A DNA stretch of 64,000 bases from JBFJKD01 sp038106145 (GCA_038106145.1 JAYODD010000003.1:1-64000), one strand, 5' to 3'. Shown: positions 15,196 through 24,657, counted from the stretch's first letter. Program-made: numbers and translations. The notes: generated by a model not told the origin, from the letters alone.

Positions 15196-16098
15196 TCAGC
15201 TGAGGACGTATACGAAAATAAACAGTCCGAGCCACACCACGTCGACGAAGTGCCAGTACCAGGAAGACGCTTCAAAACCGAACTGATCGTCGGATTTAAA
15301 GTGACCTTTAAGCCCCCGAATCAGCTGAATTAACAACATAAAGGTGCCCATGGTGACGTGAAAACCGTGGAACCCGGTCAACATAAAAAAGGTCGTGCCG
15401 TAAATGCCCGACTCGAGTGTGAGCCCCATCTCGGCATAGGCGTGGTGGTACTCCATATATTGCAGCACCAGAAATATCGCCCCAAGCGCCACGGTGATAC
15501 CCAGCCACAAATTAAATTTGGCCCGGTCGTCGTTTTTCATAGCGGTGTGCGCCACGTGTACGGTCCAACTGGAAGTCAACAGCACAACCGTGTTCCACAG
15601 CGGCAGCCAGGTAAAGAGCGCTGCCCATCCCGGAAAACCCATATGCTCTTTGGGACCCACAAATTGCGTACCGCCGGCAACCTGATCCGGGTTGGTCATG
15701 ACCGGCCAACTGGCTTCAAACCCCGGCCACAGGAGGGTATTGGTCTCAGCGCCCGTCCCTGCGCCGCCCAACCAGGGTACTACCAGGGCGCGGATATAAA
15801 ACAACGCACCAAAAAAAGCAGCGAAAAACATCACCTCGGAAAAGATAAACCAGCTCATGCCCCACACATAGGAGCGCTTGAGCTGTGCGCCGACCAGGCC
15901 CGCCATATTTTCCGCAATAACGATGCTGAACCAAAAATACATAACCACCGCAATGCCCAACAGGCCCGCAACCAAAAACGCCGCCGTGCCCCCGTTCATC
16001 AGGGTGCCGGCACCGAGGGCCATCAACCCCAGGCTGGCCGCCATGGCCACCGGCAATCTGCTTTGTTCCGGTATGTAGTAGTTGCTCTGTGTCGCCAT
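15196..16098 (-). CDS. coxC: cytochrome c oxidase subunit III
   Basis: Integral membrane subunit of the aa3/caa3 oxidase. The 300 residues show seven hydrophobic helices and family motifs MSWFIFSEVMFFAAFFGALF, FTWLPLWNTVVLLTSS, and the C-terminal TGFHGFHVTMG and WYWHFVDVVWLGLF. It is preceded by a GC-rich hairpin in the 93-base gap after ctaG and has GGAGAAAAACG before its start. Last structural gene of the minus-strand coxBA-ctaG-coxC group. Confidence 0.96.
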   Translation of the reverse strand: MATQSNYYIPEQSRLPVAMAASLGLMALGAGTLMNGGTAAFLVAGLLGIAVVMYFWFSIVIAENMAGLVGAQLKRSYVWGMSWFIFSEVMFFAAFFGALFYIRALVVPWLGGAGTGAETNTLLWPGFEASWPVMTNPDQVAGGTQFVGPKEHMGFPGWAALFTWLPLWNTVVLLTSSWTVHVAHTAMKNDDRAKFNLWLGITVALGAIFLVLQYMEYHHAYAEMGLTLESGIYGTTFFMLTGFHGFHVTMGTFMLLIQLIRGLKGHFKSDDQFGFEASSWYWHFVDVVWLGLFIFVYVLS

Positions 16099-16115
16099 CG
16101 TTTTTCTCCGTTCTG

Positions 16116-16135
16116 TCCGCGCCCGAGGGCGCGGA
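16116..16135 (-). repeat. intercistronic GC-rich hairpin before coxC
   Basis: Perfect inverted repeat TCCGCGCCC / GGGCGCGGA with a 2-base centre, in the ctaG-coxC gap and without a T-run. It is probably an mRNA stability or partial-termination element that tunes coxC relative to coxBA. Confidence 0.45.
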
Positions 16136-16191
16136 ACCTCTCTATCAATTCTGTCTACTGGCAGCCTGCGCGCCCAGCGCTGTAAACGGGA

Positions 16192-16746
16192 TCAGTTCAG
16201 CCGGGCCACCGCGTTCGCCACGCGCTCGGTAATGTCAAATAACGTGTAGGAGAGGGTAATGGTGGTTACGCTCTCCGGCAACTTCGGATCGATAAAAAAT
16301 ACCAGCGGCATATTGGCCTCTTCACCGGCCAGCAACGGCTGCTGGTTAAAGCAAAAGCATTCCGTTTTGTTCAAATACTGGGCGGCATTATTGGGCGTAA
16401 CATTCGGTACAGCCTGCGCCACCATATCCCGCGACGTCGGGTTGCGAGCATAAAATTCGATCGCCCGGGACTCCCCGGGGTGTACCCGGACGCTGTATTC
16501 CAGCGGTGCAAACTCCCAGGGCATACTGCCATTGTTGGTGGCCACGAACTGCACCAGCACGGTGCGCTCGGTATCCACCGGCGCGACCGCCGGCTCCTCA
16601 TAGCGCCCGGCCGTTTTACCGCCGATACCGGTCAACTCGCAAAACACATCGTACAGGGGTGGCATCGCAAATACCGCGAAGGCAAACATCACCACGCCAC
16701 CCAGCATCAGCCACAATGATGTTTTGCGTACCGGACTACCGGTCAT
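16192..16746 (-). CDS. ctaG: cytochrome c oxidase assembly protein CtaG/Cox11
   Basis: Copper chaperone for the Cu-B site of subunit I. The 184 residues have one N-terminal transmembrane helix (about 11-31) and a periplasmic immunoglobulin-like domain with the copper-binding CFCF motif (in KTECFCFNQQPL) and the conserved MPLVFFIDP. It lies 28 bases after coxA, in the same order as in Pseudomonas and many proteobacteria. Confidence 0.95.
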   Translation of the reverse strand: MTGSPVRKTSLWLMLGGVVMFAFAVFAMPPLYDVFCELTGIGGKTAGRYEEPAVAPVDTERTVLVQFVATNNGSMPWEFAPLEYSVRVHPGESRAIEFYARNPTSRDMVAQAVPNVTPNNAAQYLNKTECFCFNQQPLLAGEEANMPLVFFIDPKLPESVTTITLSYTLFDITERVANAVARLN

Positions 16747-16774
16747 ATTCGAATCTCCCAGGACCCGGAAGCGC

Positions 16775-18328
16775 CTACTTCACTTCCGGTGGCGTGCTGA
16801 ACGTGTGATACGGCGCTGGCGTGGGAACTGTCCACTCCAGCCCCTCCGCGCCTTCCCAGGTTTTCGGCTCAGTCACCGGTTTGCCGCTGCGGATAGCCTG
16901 CACCACGACAAACAGGAACAACAGTTGCGAAGCACCGTAAATAAAAGCGCCAATACTCGACACCATATTCCAGTCGGCAAACTGCAACGCGTAATCCGCG
17001 TAGCGGCGGGGCATTCCCGCCAGGCCGAGAAAATGCTGCGGGAAGAACGTGATGTTAAAGCCAATGAACGAAATCCAGAACTGGGTTTTGCCCAGGGTCT
17101 CGTTGTACATCCGCCCGCACCACTTGGGCAACCAGTAGTACACCGCTCCGGTGGCGGAGAACACCGCACCGGCCACCATCACATAGTGAAAGTGAGCCAC
17201 CACGAAGTAACTGTCGTGGTATTGAATGTCCGCCGGGGCGATCGCCAGCATCAAACCGGTAAATCCACCCAGAGTGAACAGCACCACCACCGCCAGCGCG
17301 AACAACATCGGCGTTTCAAAGGTGAGCGACCCCCGGAACATGGTGGTGATCCAGTTGAAGACTTTTACTCCAGTAGGTATGGCAATCAGCAGGGTGGCAT
17401 ACATGAAGTACAGCTCACCCGCGAGCGGCATACCCACTGTAAACATATGGTGCGCCCAGACGATAAACGACAGGAAGGCAATCGCCGCCGTGGCGTACAC
17501 CATGGACGAATAGCCGAACAAAGGCTTGCGGCTGAAGGTCGGAATAATCTGCGAGATTACGCCAAAAGCCGGCAGGATAATGATGTAAACCTCGGGGTGC
17601 CCGAAGAACCAGAATACGTGCTGGAACAGGACCGGATCGCCACCACCGGCGGCATCGAAAAAGCTGGTGCCGAAGTTGATATCCATCAACATCATGGTCA
17701 CCGCGCCAGCCAGCACCGGCATCACCGCCACCAGCAGGAATGCCGTAATCAGCCAGGTCCACACGAACAGGGGCATCTTCATCATGGTCATGCCGGGGGC
17801 GCGCAGATTGAGCACCGTGGCAATAATGTTAATCGATCCCATGATCGACGACGCGCCGAGAATGTGTACGGCAAAGATAAAGTAATTGACCGAATCAGGC
17901 GCGTAAGTAGTGGACAACGGCGCATAGAAAGTCCAACCGAAATTGGGTCCGCCGCCCTCCATAAACAACGTGGAAGCCATCAGCGCAAAGGCGAACGGCA
18001 AAATCCAGAAACTGAGGTTGTTCATGCGCGGCAATGCCATATCCGGCGCGCCAATCATCATCGGAATCTGCCAGTTGGCGAGACCGACGAACACCGGCAT
18101 GATCGCCCCAAACACCATCACCAGGCCATGCATGGTGGTCATCTGGTTAAAAAATTCCGGCTTAACGATTTGCATACCGGGCTCAAACAACTCGGCCCGG
18201 ATGACCATCGCAAAAAAACCGCCCAACAGGAACATGGCGAAACTGAACCACAGGTACAGGGTGCCGATATCCTTGTGGTTAGTGGTATATAACCAACGGG
18301 TAATGCCTTTTGCAGGACCGTGTGCCAT
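16775..18328 (-). CDS. coxA: cytochrome c oxidase subunit I
   Basis: Catalytic heme-copper subunit (heme a, heme a3-Cu-B). The 517 residues have 12 predicted helices. Key segments are a Cu-B/Tyr region WFFGHPEVYIIILPAFG, the histidine pair VWAHHMF, and the heme ligand pair in VVAHFHYVM. The His-Pro-Glu-Val-Tyr sequence indicates an A-type oxidase with the crosslinked His-Tyr. It follows coxB after three bases. A 522-codon open frame on the opposite strand is only its shadow. Confidence 0.98.
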   Translation of the reverse strand: MAHGPAKGITRWLYTTNHKDIGTLYLWFSFAMFLLGGFFAMVIRAELFEPGMQIVKPEFFNQMTTMHGLVMVFGAIMPVFVGLANWQIPMMIGAPDMALPRMNNLSFWILPFAFALMASTLFMEGGGPNFGWTFYAPLSTTYAPDSVNYFIFAVHILGASSIMGSINIIATVLNLRAPGMTMMKMPLFVWTWLITAFLLVAVMPVLAGAVTMMLMDINFGTSFFDAAGGGDPVLFQHVFWFFGHPEVYIIILPAFGVISQIIPTFSRKPLFGYSSMVYATAAIAFLSFIVWAHHMFTVGMPLAGELYFMYATLLIAIPTGVKVFNWITTMFRGSLTFETPMLFALAVVVLFTLGGFTGLMLAIAPADIQYHDSYFVVAHFHYVMVAGAVFSATGAVYYWLPKWCGRMYNETLGKTQFWISFIGFNITFFPQHFLGLAGMPRRYADYALQFADWNMVSSIGAFIYGASQLLFLFVVVQAIRSGKPVTEPKTWEGAEGLEWTVPTPAPYHTFSTPPEVK

Positions 18329-18331
18329 AAC

Positions 18332-19489
18332 TTACTTCTCCCGGCCTTGTTTGAATTTCAGAACATCCACCGGCTGAACGACGTCCCCGGTATTGTTGCC
18401 CCAGGCGTTGCGCTCATAGGTGATGATTGCCGCCAGATCAACCTCGGAAAGCTGGCCGCCAAAGGCCTGCATGGAAGTGCCAGCGGTACCGTTGACCACG
18501 ACATCGAGGTGTTGCTCTATCGCGCCCAGCGCAACGGGACTACCCTTCAACGCGGGGAAGACCCCGGCGATACCCTCACCGTTACCCATATGACAAGCGG
18601 CGCAGGAGCGGTTATAAGCCTCTTCACCCTTGGCCATTAACTCGTCGAGGCTGAATTGCTTGCTGGCCAGTTCCCGCTCGGCGGCCATGGCGACTTTTTT
18701 CTCCGCCAGCCAGGCGTTGTACTCTTCTTCGGGAACCGCGTTCACCACGATCGGCATAAAGGCGTGACCCTTGCCGCACAGCTCCGCGCATTCGCCGCGA
18801 TACACCCCTGGTTCTTCGATGCGCGTCCAGGTCTCGTTAATAAAGCCCGGGATGGCATCGCGCTTCACCGCGAAAGCGGGAACCCACCAGGCGTGAATCA
18901 CATCCTTGGCGGTAATCAGAAAGCGAATTTTTTTGCCCACCGGCAGCACCAGGGGCTCGTTGACTTCCTGCAAATAGAATTCGCTTTTTGCCGTGCTGTT
19001 ATAAATCGCGGTTTCCGGTGTGGACAGCTCGCTCATAAAGCTGACGCCTTCACCCATATATTCATACTGCCACTTCCACTGATAGGCAGTAATCTTCACA
19101 TCCATATCTGCTTCGGAGGTATCGTAGAGATCGAGAAGGGCGGTGGTGGCGGGAAAGGCCATGACCAGCAGGATCAACGTCGGCACTATTGTCCAGACAA
19201 TTTCTACGGTCGTGCTTTCGTGAAAATTCGCGGCCTTGGCGCCTTTGGATTTGCGGTGGGCGTACATGCTGTAAAACATCACACCAAAAACGACGATACC
19301 GATTACCACGCAGATCCAGAAAACGGCCATGTGCAAGTCGTACACCTGGCGGCTCACCGACGTTACGCCGCGAGGCATATTCACCCCCCCCCAGAATGAG
19401 CCCTCTTCTGCGCAAACGATGCTGGCCAATGGCAGCAATAGCACAGTGCCAAGCAATCGCATAACAAGCGGCTTTGCTCTCGATAACAT
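18332..19489 (-). CDS. coxB: cytochrome c oxidase subunit II with C-terminal heme c domain
   Basis: Electron-entry subunit of the oxidase. The 385-residue protein has a signal peptide (about 1-27), two transmembrane helices (about 53-75 and 95-116), and a cupredoxin domain with the Cu-A ligands H199, C234, E236, C238, H242 and M245. A fused cytochrome c domain with heme motif CAACH (296-300) makes this a caa3-type enzyme. I chose the start at 19489 because GGAGAT precedes it and the signal peptide begins there; the open frame extends about 35 codons further upstream. First gene of the oxidase operon. Confidence 0.95.
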   Translation of the reverse strand: MLSRAKPLVMRLLGTVLLLPLASIVCAEEGSFWGGVNMPRGVTSVSRQVYDLHMAVFWICVVIGIVVFGVMFYSMYAHRKSKGAKAANFHESTTVEIVWTIVPTLILLVMAFPATTALLDLYDTSEADMDVKITAYQWKWQYEYMGEGVSFMSELSTPETAIYNSTAKSEFYLQEVNEPLVLPVGKKIRFLITAKDVIHAWWVPAFAVKRDAIPGFINETWTRIEEPGVYRGECAELCGKGHAFMPIVVNAVPEEEYNAWLAEKKVAMAAERELASKQFSLDELMAKGEEAYNRSCAACHMGNGEGIAGVFPALKGSPVALGAIEQHLDVVVNGTAGTSMQAFGGQLSEVDLAAIITYERNAWGNNTGDVVQPVDVLKFKQGREK

Positions 19490-19592
19490 TGCCAGATTAT
19501 CTCCGTGTTGCGTTCTAGATTTGAAAAACCAGCGGAAGTGTCGCCCAGCAGGTTTTACGACGAATAGCCGCCTGTGGCGGATATGGCGGCGC

Positions 19593-19622
19593 ATTGTAGC
19601 AGAAGCCCGAAGCCCGCGTCAC
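19593..19622 (-). promoter_or_regulatory. possible promoter of the coxB operon
   Basis: Minus-strand GTGACG (19617-19622), 18 bp, TACAAT (19593-19598); four and five of six bases match the sigma-70 consensus. The start of transcription would be about 100 nt before coxB. Confidence 0.45.
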
Positions 19623-19627
19623 TGCCC

Positions 19628-19633
19628 TATAAT
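19628..19633 (+). promoter_or_regulatory. possible -10 element of the MATE transporter gene
   Basis: Plus-strand TATAAT 26 bases before the chosen ATG, without a recognisable -35. It argues against using the ATG at 19632, which lies inside this hexamer. Confidence 0.35.
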
Positions 19634-19658
19634 GCCCCGTTTCCAGTGGGTTTGGTTG

Positions 19659-20993
19659 ATGTATATCAATATCGCCATACATCGTCGCGTACTGCGTATC
19701 GCCCTGCCCATGGTGGCCGCCGCCATCAGCGCGCCGCTACCCGGTATCGTCGACACGGCGCTGCTGGGGCATCTCGACGAAGTGCGCTACCTGAGCGCGG
19801 TCGCGGCGGGCACTACGGCCCTTGGATTGCTGATCTGGACATGCTCCTTTTTGCGCATGGGCACCACCTCCGTCACCGCCCAGGCACTGGGAGCGCAGGA
19901 CGATCCGCGCAATCGTCTGGTGCTGGCCCAGTCGCTGGTGCTGGCAACCTCTATCGGGTTGTTGTTGGTGGCTCTACAAACCCCGGCCCTCGCACTGATT
20001 CTGGGCGCCATCGCGCCGCCCCCGGAGTCCGCAGCGCTGGCGCTCAGTTACTGCAGTATTCGGATACTGGGAGCTCCCGCGACGCTGGGCACATTTTGTT
20101 TAATCGGCTGGCTGATAGGCAACCAGAAGGCGCGCCTCACCCTGACCTTGATGCTGGTCACCAACGCCACCAATATCGCGCTCGATTTGATTTTCATTGT
20201 CGGGCTGGATATGCACAGCGACGGCGCGGCCTGGGCCTCGCTGATAGCGGAATACTGGGGCTTCGCGATTGGCCTGTGGCTGGCTTTTGGTTTGCAGGCA
20301 AAACTGGCCGGAAGTTTACAACCGGCCCTGCTATGGCAACTGCACCGTTATCGCAGCCTGTTTACCGTCAATGGCCACCTGCTGCTGCGCACCGCCTGCC
20401 TGGTGTTTGCGTTTGCATTCTTTACTGCCAACGGCGCCCGTCAGGGGGCGGAAGTACTGGCCGCCAACGCCATTTTAATGGAATTGTTTTTTCTCCTGGC
20501 GTTCGCCTTGGACGGCTTTGCTCACGCCGCCGAGGCGCTGACCGGGCATGCAATCGGCGCCCGCGATAACGACACCTTTTACGCCGTGTGTCGCACCACT
20601 TGCCTGTGGGGTATTGCCATCGCCGGTGCGGTGACCGCGCTGTATTTGATCTTCAACGCTCCCATCATCGGCCTGTTTACGGATATTCCCCAGGTGGCGG
20701 CTACGGCCGCGCAATTTTTTCCCTGGCTCGCGGCAATTCCGCTGATTGCCGTGGGCGGCTTTATGCTCGACGGCATCTTCCTCGGTGCCGGTCGCACGGG
20801 AGCCATGCTGTACATTATGCTCGTCGCGGTATTTCTGGTTTTTATGCCGGTCTGGTACGCCGCGCGCCCCCTGGGCAATCACGGTCTGTGGCTGGCGTTC
20901 GTGGTTTTTATGGCCAGCCGCACGCTGATGATGGGTGCCGCCTTCGCCTGGATCAGTCGCCGCGGTTGGACCCGCCATACCACCACTGCCTGA
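19659..20993 (+). CDS. MATE-family multidrug/sodium exporter (DinF-like)
   Basis: Inner-membrane cation-coupled exporter. The 444 residues form 12 hydrophobic helices in two similar halves. The first half begins RRVLRIALPMVAAAISAPLPG and includes VDTALLGHLDEV, the typical opening of the DinF branch. The start at 19659 is chosen because a TATAAT hexamer lies just before it and the open frame further upstream is not hydrophobic. It diverges from the coxB operon; substrates cannot be told from sequence. Confidence 0.88.
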   Translation: MYINIAIHRRVLRIALPMVAAAISAPLPGIVDTALLGHLDEVRYLSAVAAGTTALGLLIWTCSFLRMGTTSVTAQALGAQDDPRNRLVLAQSLVLATSIGLLLVALQTPALALILGAIAPPPESAALALSYCSIRILGAPATLGTFCLIGWLIGNQKARLTLTLMLVTNATNIALDLIFIVGLDMHSDGAAWASLIAEYWGFAIGLWLAFGLQAKLAGSLQPALLWQLHRYRSLFTVNGHLLLRTACLVFAFAFFTANGARQGAEVLAANAILMELFFLLAFALDGFAHAAEALTGHAIGARDNDTFYAVCRTTCLWGIAIAGAVTALYLIFNAPIIGLFTDIPQVAATAAQFFPWLAAIPLIAVGGFMLDGIFLGAGRTGAMLYIMLVAVFLVFMPVWYAARPLGNHGLWLAFVVFMASRTLMMGAAFAWISRRGWTRHTTTA

Positions 20994-21091
20994 CGCCCCA
21001 ATTTAGCCCACGCCACAGGCCTGCATAAAAAACTGTGCGCCTATGGAAACATCATCTTTGCATTTTGACGGATTTCTACTAGCTTGATGGT

Positions 21092-21760
21092 ATGGATACC
21101 GTCACCATTCGACAGGCGATTGCCCGGGCCAAACAACGGGAACGCCAAACTGGCCACCTCGCCGCCACGCTTCACCAACGAGCTCAAACCCTGCACAAGG
21201 CCATCCAGTTGCCAGCACAAAACACGGTGCCCACGCTGTTACACTTCATTATCCGCTATGTGGAACACGTGCCCGAATATCTCGATGCGCTGATTGGTAT
21301 CGGCACCAGTCTGGGCATCGAAGATATTACCGACCCGGTACTGGCCATTAGCAACGAATTTTTTGTGCAACCGCCGGCGCTGTTAAATGGACACGAAGGG
21401 TTACAGGCCCTGATGGACGAAGCCTATCTCGCCCATCGTTTGATCGAAGAGGTCAACGACCGCTGCGCCAGTGGCGACCGCAACGCGTTGATCCCCATGG
21501 ACATGACCCGTTCTAATCTGATTATCCACCATCTGATCGGCGAGCCCTTCGCCAATCAACTTGATGAAGCGGTGGTGTTGATTGTCGATAATCTCGAACA
21601 ACAGGATTATTTTTTTGTCGCGCTGTCGCCAACGCGCATCGCCAGCAAAATAACCGGACGGTACTGGGCAAAGGAGCTGGAGCGCTGGCCGTGCCTGACG
21701 GATACCCTGGTGGTGGATCTACTGCTGGGGGCGAGCAATCGCCCACCGGTTGTTCACTGA
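21092..21760 (+). CDS. conserved-looking hypothetical protein
   Basis: The 222-residue soluble protein has no signal peptide or transmembrane helix and no motif I recognise. It is mostly helical by composition, with an acidic, hydrophobic middle (residues about 60-150) and a basic N-terminal helix (RQAIARAKQRERQTGHL). Codon use and GC level resemble the neighbours, and the frame is bounded by a start 99 bases after the MATE gene. Its last 7 bases overlap the end of the YheV-like gene on the other strand. Real gene, unknown role. Confidence 0.75.
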   Translation: MDTVTIRQAIARAKQRERQTGHLAATLHQRAQTLHKAIQLPAQNTVPTLLHFIIRYVEHVPEYLDALIGIGTSLGIEDITDPVLAISNEFFVQPPALLNGHEGLQALMDEAYLAHRLIEEVNDRCASGDRNALIPMDMTRSNLIIHHLIGEPFANQLDEAVVLIVDNLEQQDYFFVALSPTRIASKITGRYWAKELERWPCLTDTLVVDLLLGASNRPPVVH

Positions 21761-22002
21761 CCGGATCCCGGGACGGGATCGACAAATTTTACGGCCGCAA
21801 CGGTCCCAGCGGTCGACGGCGAAGGTGTGTCGATACGGGTTGCCAGCCGTGTGGGTGAGTGCGCCAGTATTTCGTCGGCAAACCCGCAGCTGACACACTC
21901 CCGGAACGCGCGCTCTTCCTGGCGAAACATCACCAGCTTGTCGAGCTCACCGCAGCGTGGGCAGATGGCCCCGGCGATAAAGCGTTTTGGTTTGCGGATC
22001 AT
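21754..22002 (-). CDS. yheV: YheV-family putative zinc-ribbon protein
   Basis: Small 82-residue protein with two Cys pairs, CPRC (14-17) and CVSC (36-39), spaced as a zinc ribbon. The N-terminus KRFIAGAICPRCGELDKLVM matches the YheV/DUF2387 family. The C-terminal 35 residues are a low-complexity Thr/Pro tail. It is divergent from the gamma carbonic anhydrase-like gene with an 80-base spacer. No biochemical role is established for the family as far as I know. Confidence 0.85.
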   Translation of the reverse strand: MIRKPKRFIAGAICPRCGELDKLVMFRQEERAFRECVSCGFADEILAHSPTRLATRIDTPSPSTAGTVAAVKFVDPVPGSGQ

Positions 22003-22082
22003 GGCGCGGGAAAATCCTTGCGGCGAAACAGGTGTGATGCGCCATAATAGCGGATCGTAAGAACGCGAACCAGAGAAGGTCA

Positions 22083-22631
22083 GTGAGCAATTTGCGTAGT
22101 TTCAACGGTGACTCCCCCGTCCTCGGTGCGCGAGTGCTGGTGGATCCGGCTGCCGTGGTTATCGGCGCGGTCGCCCTCGGCGATGATACGTCGGTGTGGC
22201 CGGGGGCCGTGATTCGCGGCGATATGCACCGTATCGACATCGGCGCGCGCACCAGTATTCAGGATGGCAGCGTGCTGCACATCACCCATGCCAGCAGTTA
22301 CAACCCCGCCGGTTGGCCGTTACTTATCGGCGACGACGTGACGGTCGGCCACAATGTGACGCTGCACGGATGCACCCTCGGCAGTCGTATTCTGGTGGGC
22401 ATTGGCGCCATCGTTATGGACGGCGCTGTGGTGGAAGACGATGTGATGATTGGGGCTGGAACCCTGGTGCCACCGGGCAAACGCCTGGCGAGTGGCTTTT
22501 TATATGTCGGCAGCCCCTGCAAACAAGCGCGGCCCCTGTCTGACAGCGAGAAAACGTTTTTGCCCTATGCCGCGAGTAATTATGTCAAATTAAAAAACCA
22601 GTATCTGGCGGCGGCCGCGGCCAGAAAATAA
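22083..22631 (+). CDS. gamma carbonic anhydrase-family protein (YrdA-like)
   Basis: Left-handed beta-helix hexapeptide-repeat protein of 182 residues. Zinc-ligand histidines are seen in LHITHAS and in VTVGHNVTLHGC, and IRGDMHRIDIG carries the conserved Arg and Asp of the family. Many members bind metal, but carbonic anhydrase activity is unproven for most YrdA-type proteins. The start is a GTG at 22083 with GAGAAGG upstream. It ends 1 base before the convergent fabY gene. Confidence 0.9.
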   Translation: MSNLRSFNGDSPVLGARVLVDPAAVVIGAVALGDDTSVWPGAVIRGDMHRIDIGARTSIQDGSVLHITHASSYNPAGWPLLIGDDVTVGHNVTLHGCTLGSRILVGIGAIVMDGAVVEDDVMIGAGTLVPPGKRLASGFLYVGSPCKQARPLSDSEKTFLPYAASNYVKLKNQYLAAAAARK

Positions 22632-22632
22632 C

Positions 22633-24525
22633 TCAACACATGTCCTCGTAGGGGTTGTCAGGGGTTAACGGCACCGCCTGTCGATAGCCGGGAACGCTGA
22701 TGCTGCGCTCGGAAATCAGCACGTCGTCGTCCTCGATCACCCCTTCGCCAAAACGGTAGATCGGCGCCAATTCTCCCCGGTCCGCTTTGATCTGGTAATC
22801 CGCCGCCTGTTCACGGGTGCGCTCCCGCGCGCGGCAATACTGATTCCACACCGCGCCATGGCGTTTGGCCAGCATGCGCTGCGCCGTTTGCGCCGAAAGC
22901 ACCACGCCGGTGGCGTTGTTGCCCCCGAACCCTTTGGAGTTGATAAATGCCACATCCAGATTTTCCACCTCGAGATCGCGCAGGGGAAAATGCAGCCGCT
23001 GGCGGTGTACATCATCGGCCACGGCGTCGATAGTTTTGATGCCGGGAATGCGGCGGTGGGCCATAGTGCCCAGCGCCGCCACGATCTGATCGCCACTGGC
23101 CGGCGCGAGCGAATGGCCCACAAACGCCTTGACCGCGCAAACCGGCCAGTTGGCAATGCCGAAAACTTCCGCTAGTCGATCAAAAATAATCGACTCCGTC
23201 ACACGGTTTTGTGGGGTGCTGGATCCGTGTGCCAGCATAAAACTACGGGTGCGCAGCGCCTCCTCGCCGAGAATGCTGCGGGCCGCGGCCAGGGCTTTGC
23301 CAACCGTCAGGTAATTCCCGGGACCGGGGCCGGAGATAGATTTTTTAATCCCGTCCGCGTCGATAAACACGTCCGGCACCGCGCCATAAATATCCGCGCC
23401 CAGCTCGATCGCCAGGGCATCATCCATCAGCACCACATACTGTGCCGATTCACCCATCACAAAGCCCGCATTGTCGCCGAAGGGGCGGCTGTAGCGGCGT
23501 GGATTTGCTCCGTCCCGGGCATCAATACGCAGCAGCCCCTCGTCGGTTGCGAGCGCGCCCATATTGCCAAACCCCTCCATCACTTCTGGGGTGATCGGCG
23601 CTTCGCTGCCGCCCACAAACGCCACGCGCCGCGCACCGCTGTGAATGTCCCGCACGGCGGCGCTCAAGTTGTAGAGGAAGCTGGCACAGGCGCCGGTAAC
23701 GGCCTCCGTGTGACCCAGGCTGCCGAGCACGTAGGCGTTGACAAAATCCGCGGGCATGCTGTTCAGCCCCATGGGAATTTGTTTCGACGTCGGTCGCCCC
23801 CCCATTTGCCGCGCGCGAATCATGCCGCCAAAACCTTCCTCGCTCAGTTGACCCAGTCCACTCGAAGCGTAGGTGCCAACCTGATCGGGACGCACCGCGT
23901 CACATATCTGCGCCCACGGAATACCAATGGAGCGCAGCGCGTCGGTGGCAGCAAACACCGCCATTTGCAGGCCCCTTGGTTGGAAGCGCGAATGGTAAAG
24001 CGCCCCCGGATCGAACCCCTCAGGCAATTGCCCCGCCGCTTTTATCGGCGTCGGCCGCGTGCTGGCCAGCAGCCAGTGCTGGGTACCCTGCACGCTGACA
24101 TCGGCAACTCCCGCACTGTCCACTTCGATATCCCAGCCCGGCGCCAGGGGATGGGGCAGGTCCCGGGCGGCTGCGCGAAAACACAGGCCGCCATCGCGGG
24201 GTTCCACCGCCACGCTCCTTTGCCAGGGCGTCGCATCGACATCGTAATAGGCTGGGGCAATACGGCGTATCAGGGTGCCGTCGGAAACGGCAGTGGTGTA
24301 CTGCGCGGCCACTTCGCCAGCGCTGAGGCGCTGCCCCTGGTGATCGGTATAGTCACTGCCATTCCAGGTGACCAGGCGCATCATGGTAGCCAGACCCGTC
24401 ACGGTTTGCGCGTGTTGTTGCCGGGACAAACTTTCCAGCACCATGCGACGGTAGGATTGCTCGAAGGAGCTTCTGCCCGCGGCGTTGGCGCCGCCATAGC
24501 CCACGATTACTGGAAATACTGCCAT
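22633..24525 (-). CDS. fabY: beta-ketoacyl-ACP synthase FabY (acetyl-CoA:malonyl-ACP condensation)
   Basis: Long (630 residue) ketoacyl synthase like P. aeruginosa FabY, which starts fatty acid synthesis by condensing acetyl-CoA with malonyl-ACP in place of FabH. The thiolase-fold domain carries the Cys-His-His triad C280 (VTGACASF), H432 (LAHGSSTPQNR) and H470 (AFVGHSLAPASG), with a glycine-rich KGFGGNNATG near the end. The N-terminal 200 residues are specific to this large subfamily. The gene is single and convergent with the gamma carbonic anhydrase-like gene, and lies head to head with an AraC-type regulator gene 132 bases away. Confidence 0.85.
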   Translation of the reverse strand: MAVFPVIVGYGGANAAGRSSFEQSYRRMVLESLSRQQHAQTVTGLATMMRLVTWNGSDYTDHQGQRLSAGEVAAQYTTAVSDGTLIRRIAPAYYDVDATPWQRSVAVEPRDGGLCFRAAARDLPHPLAPGWDIEVDSAGVADVSVQGTQHWLLASTRPTPIKAAGQLPEGFDPGALYHSRFQPRGLQMAVFAATDALRSIGIPWAQICDAVRPDQVGTYASSGLGQLSEEGFGGMIRARQMGGRPTSKQIPMGLNSMPADFVNAYVLGSLGHTEAVTGACASFLYNLSAAVRDIHSGARRVAFVGGSEAPITPEVMEGFGNMGALATDEGLLRIDARDGANPRRYSRPFGDNAGFVMGESAQYVVLMDDALAIELGADIYGAVPDVFIDADGIKKSISGPGPGNYLTVGKALAAARSILGEEALRTRSFMLAHGSSTPQNRVTESIIFDRLAEVFGIANWPVCAVKAFVGHSLAPASGDQIVAALGTMAHRRIPGIKTIDAVADDVHRQRLHFPLRDLEVENLDVAFINSKGFGGNNATGVVLSAQTAQRMLAKRHGAVWNQYCRARERTREQAADYQIKADRGELAPIYRFGEGVIEDDDVLISERSISVPGYRQAVPLTPDNPYEDMC

Positions 24526-24657
24526 GACTGCCCGAGTTCCTTGATCTGTTGTTCTGGAGGAGTGTTGCGTTGCCGGGCAGTTTAGGGGCCCGGGCTGCCT
24601 TGCGTAATGGGCATTTTGGTCAGATAATAAGCCAAATTAGCCATAGTGGGAAGTCGT

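Noticed and set aside
16724..18292. 522-codon open frame on the plus strand opposite coxA
   Set aside because: Shadow of coxA; the translated sequence is His/Gln/Arg-rich with no protein-family pattern, whereas coxA is unmistakable.
19632..19658. ATG at 19632 as start of the MATE transporter
   Set aside because: It lies within a TATAAT hexamer that would be the -10 element, and the family N-terminus fits the ATG at 19659.
23209..24585. 458-codon open frame opposite fabY
   Set aside because: Complementary to the FabY gene, whose triad and motifs are intact; the reverse product shows no recognisable domain.
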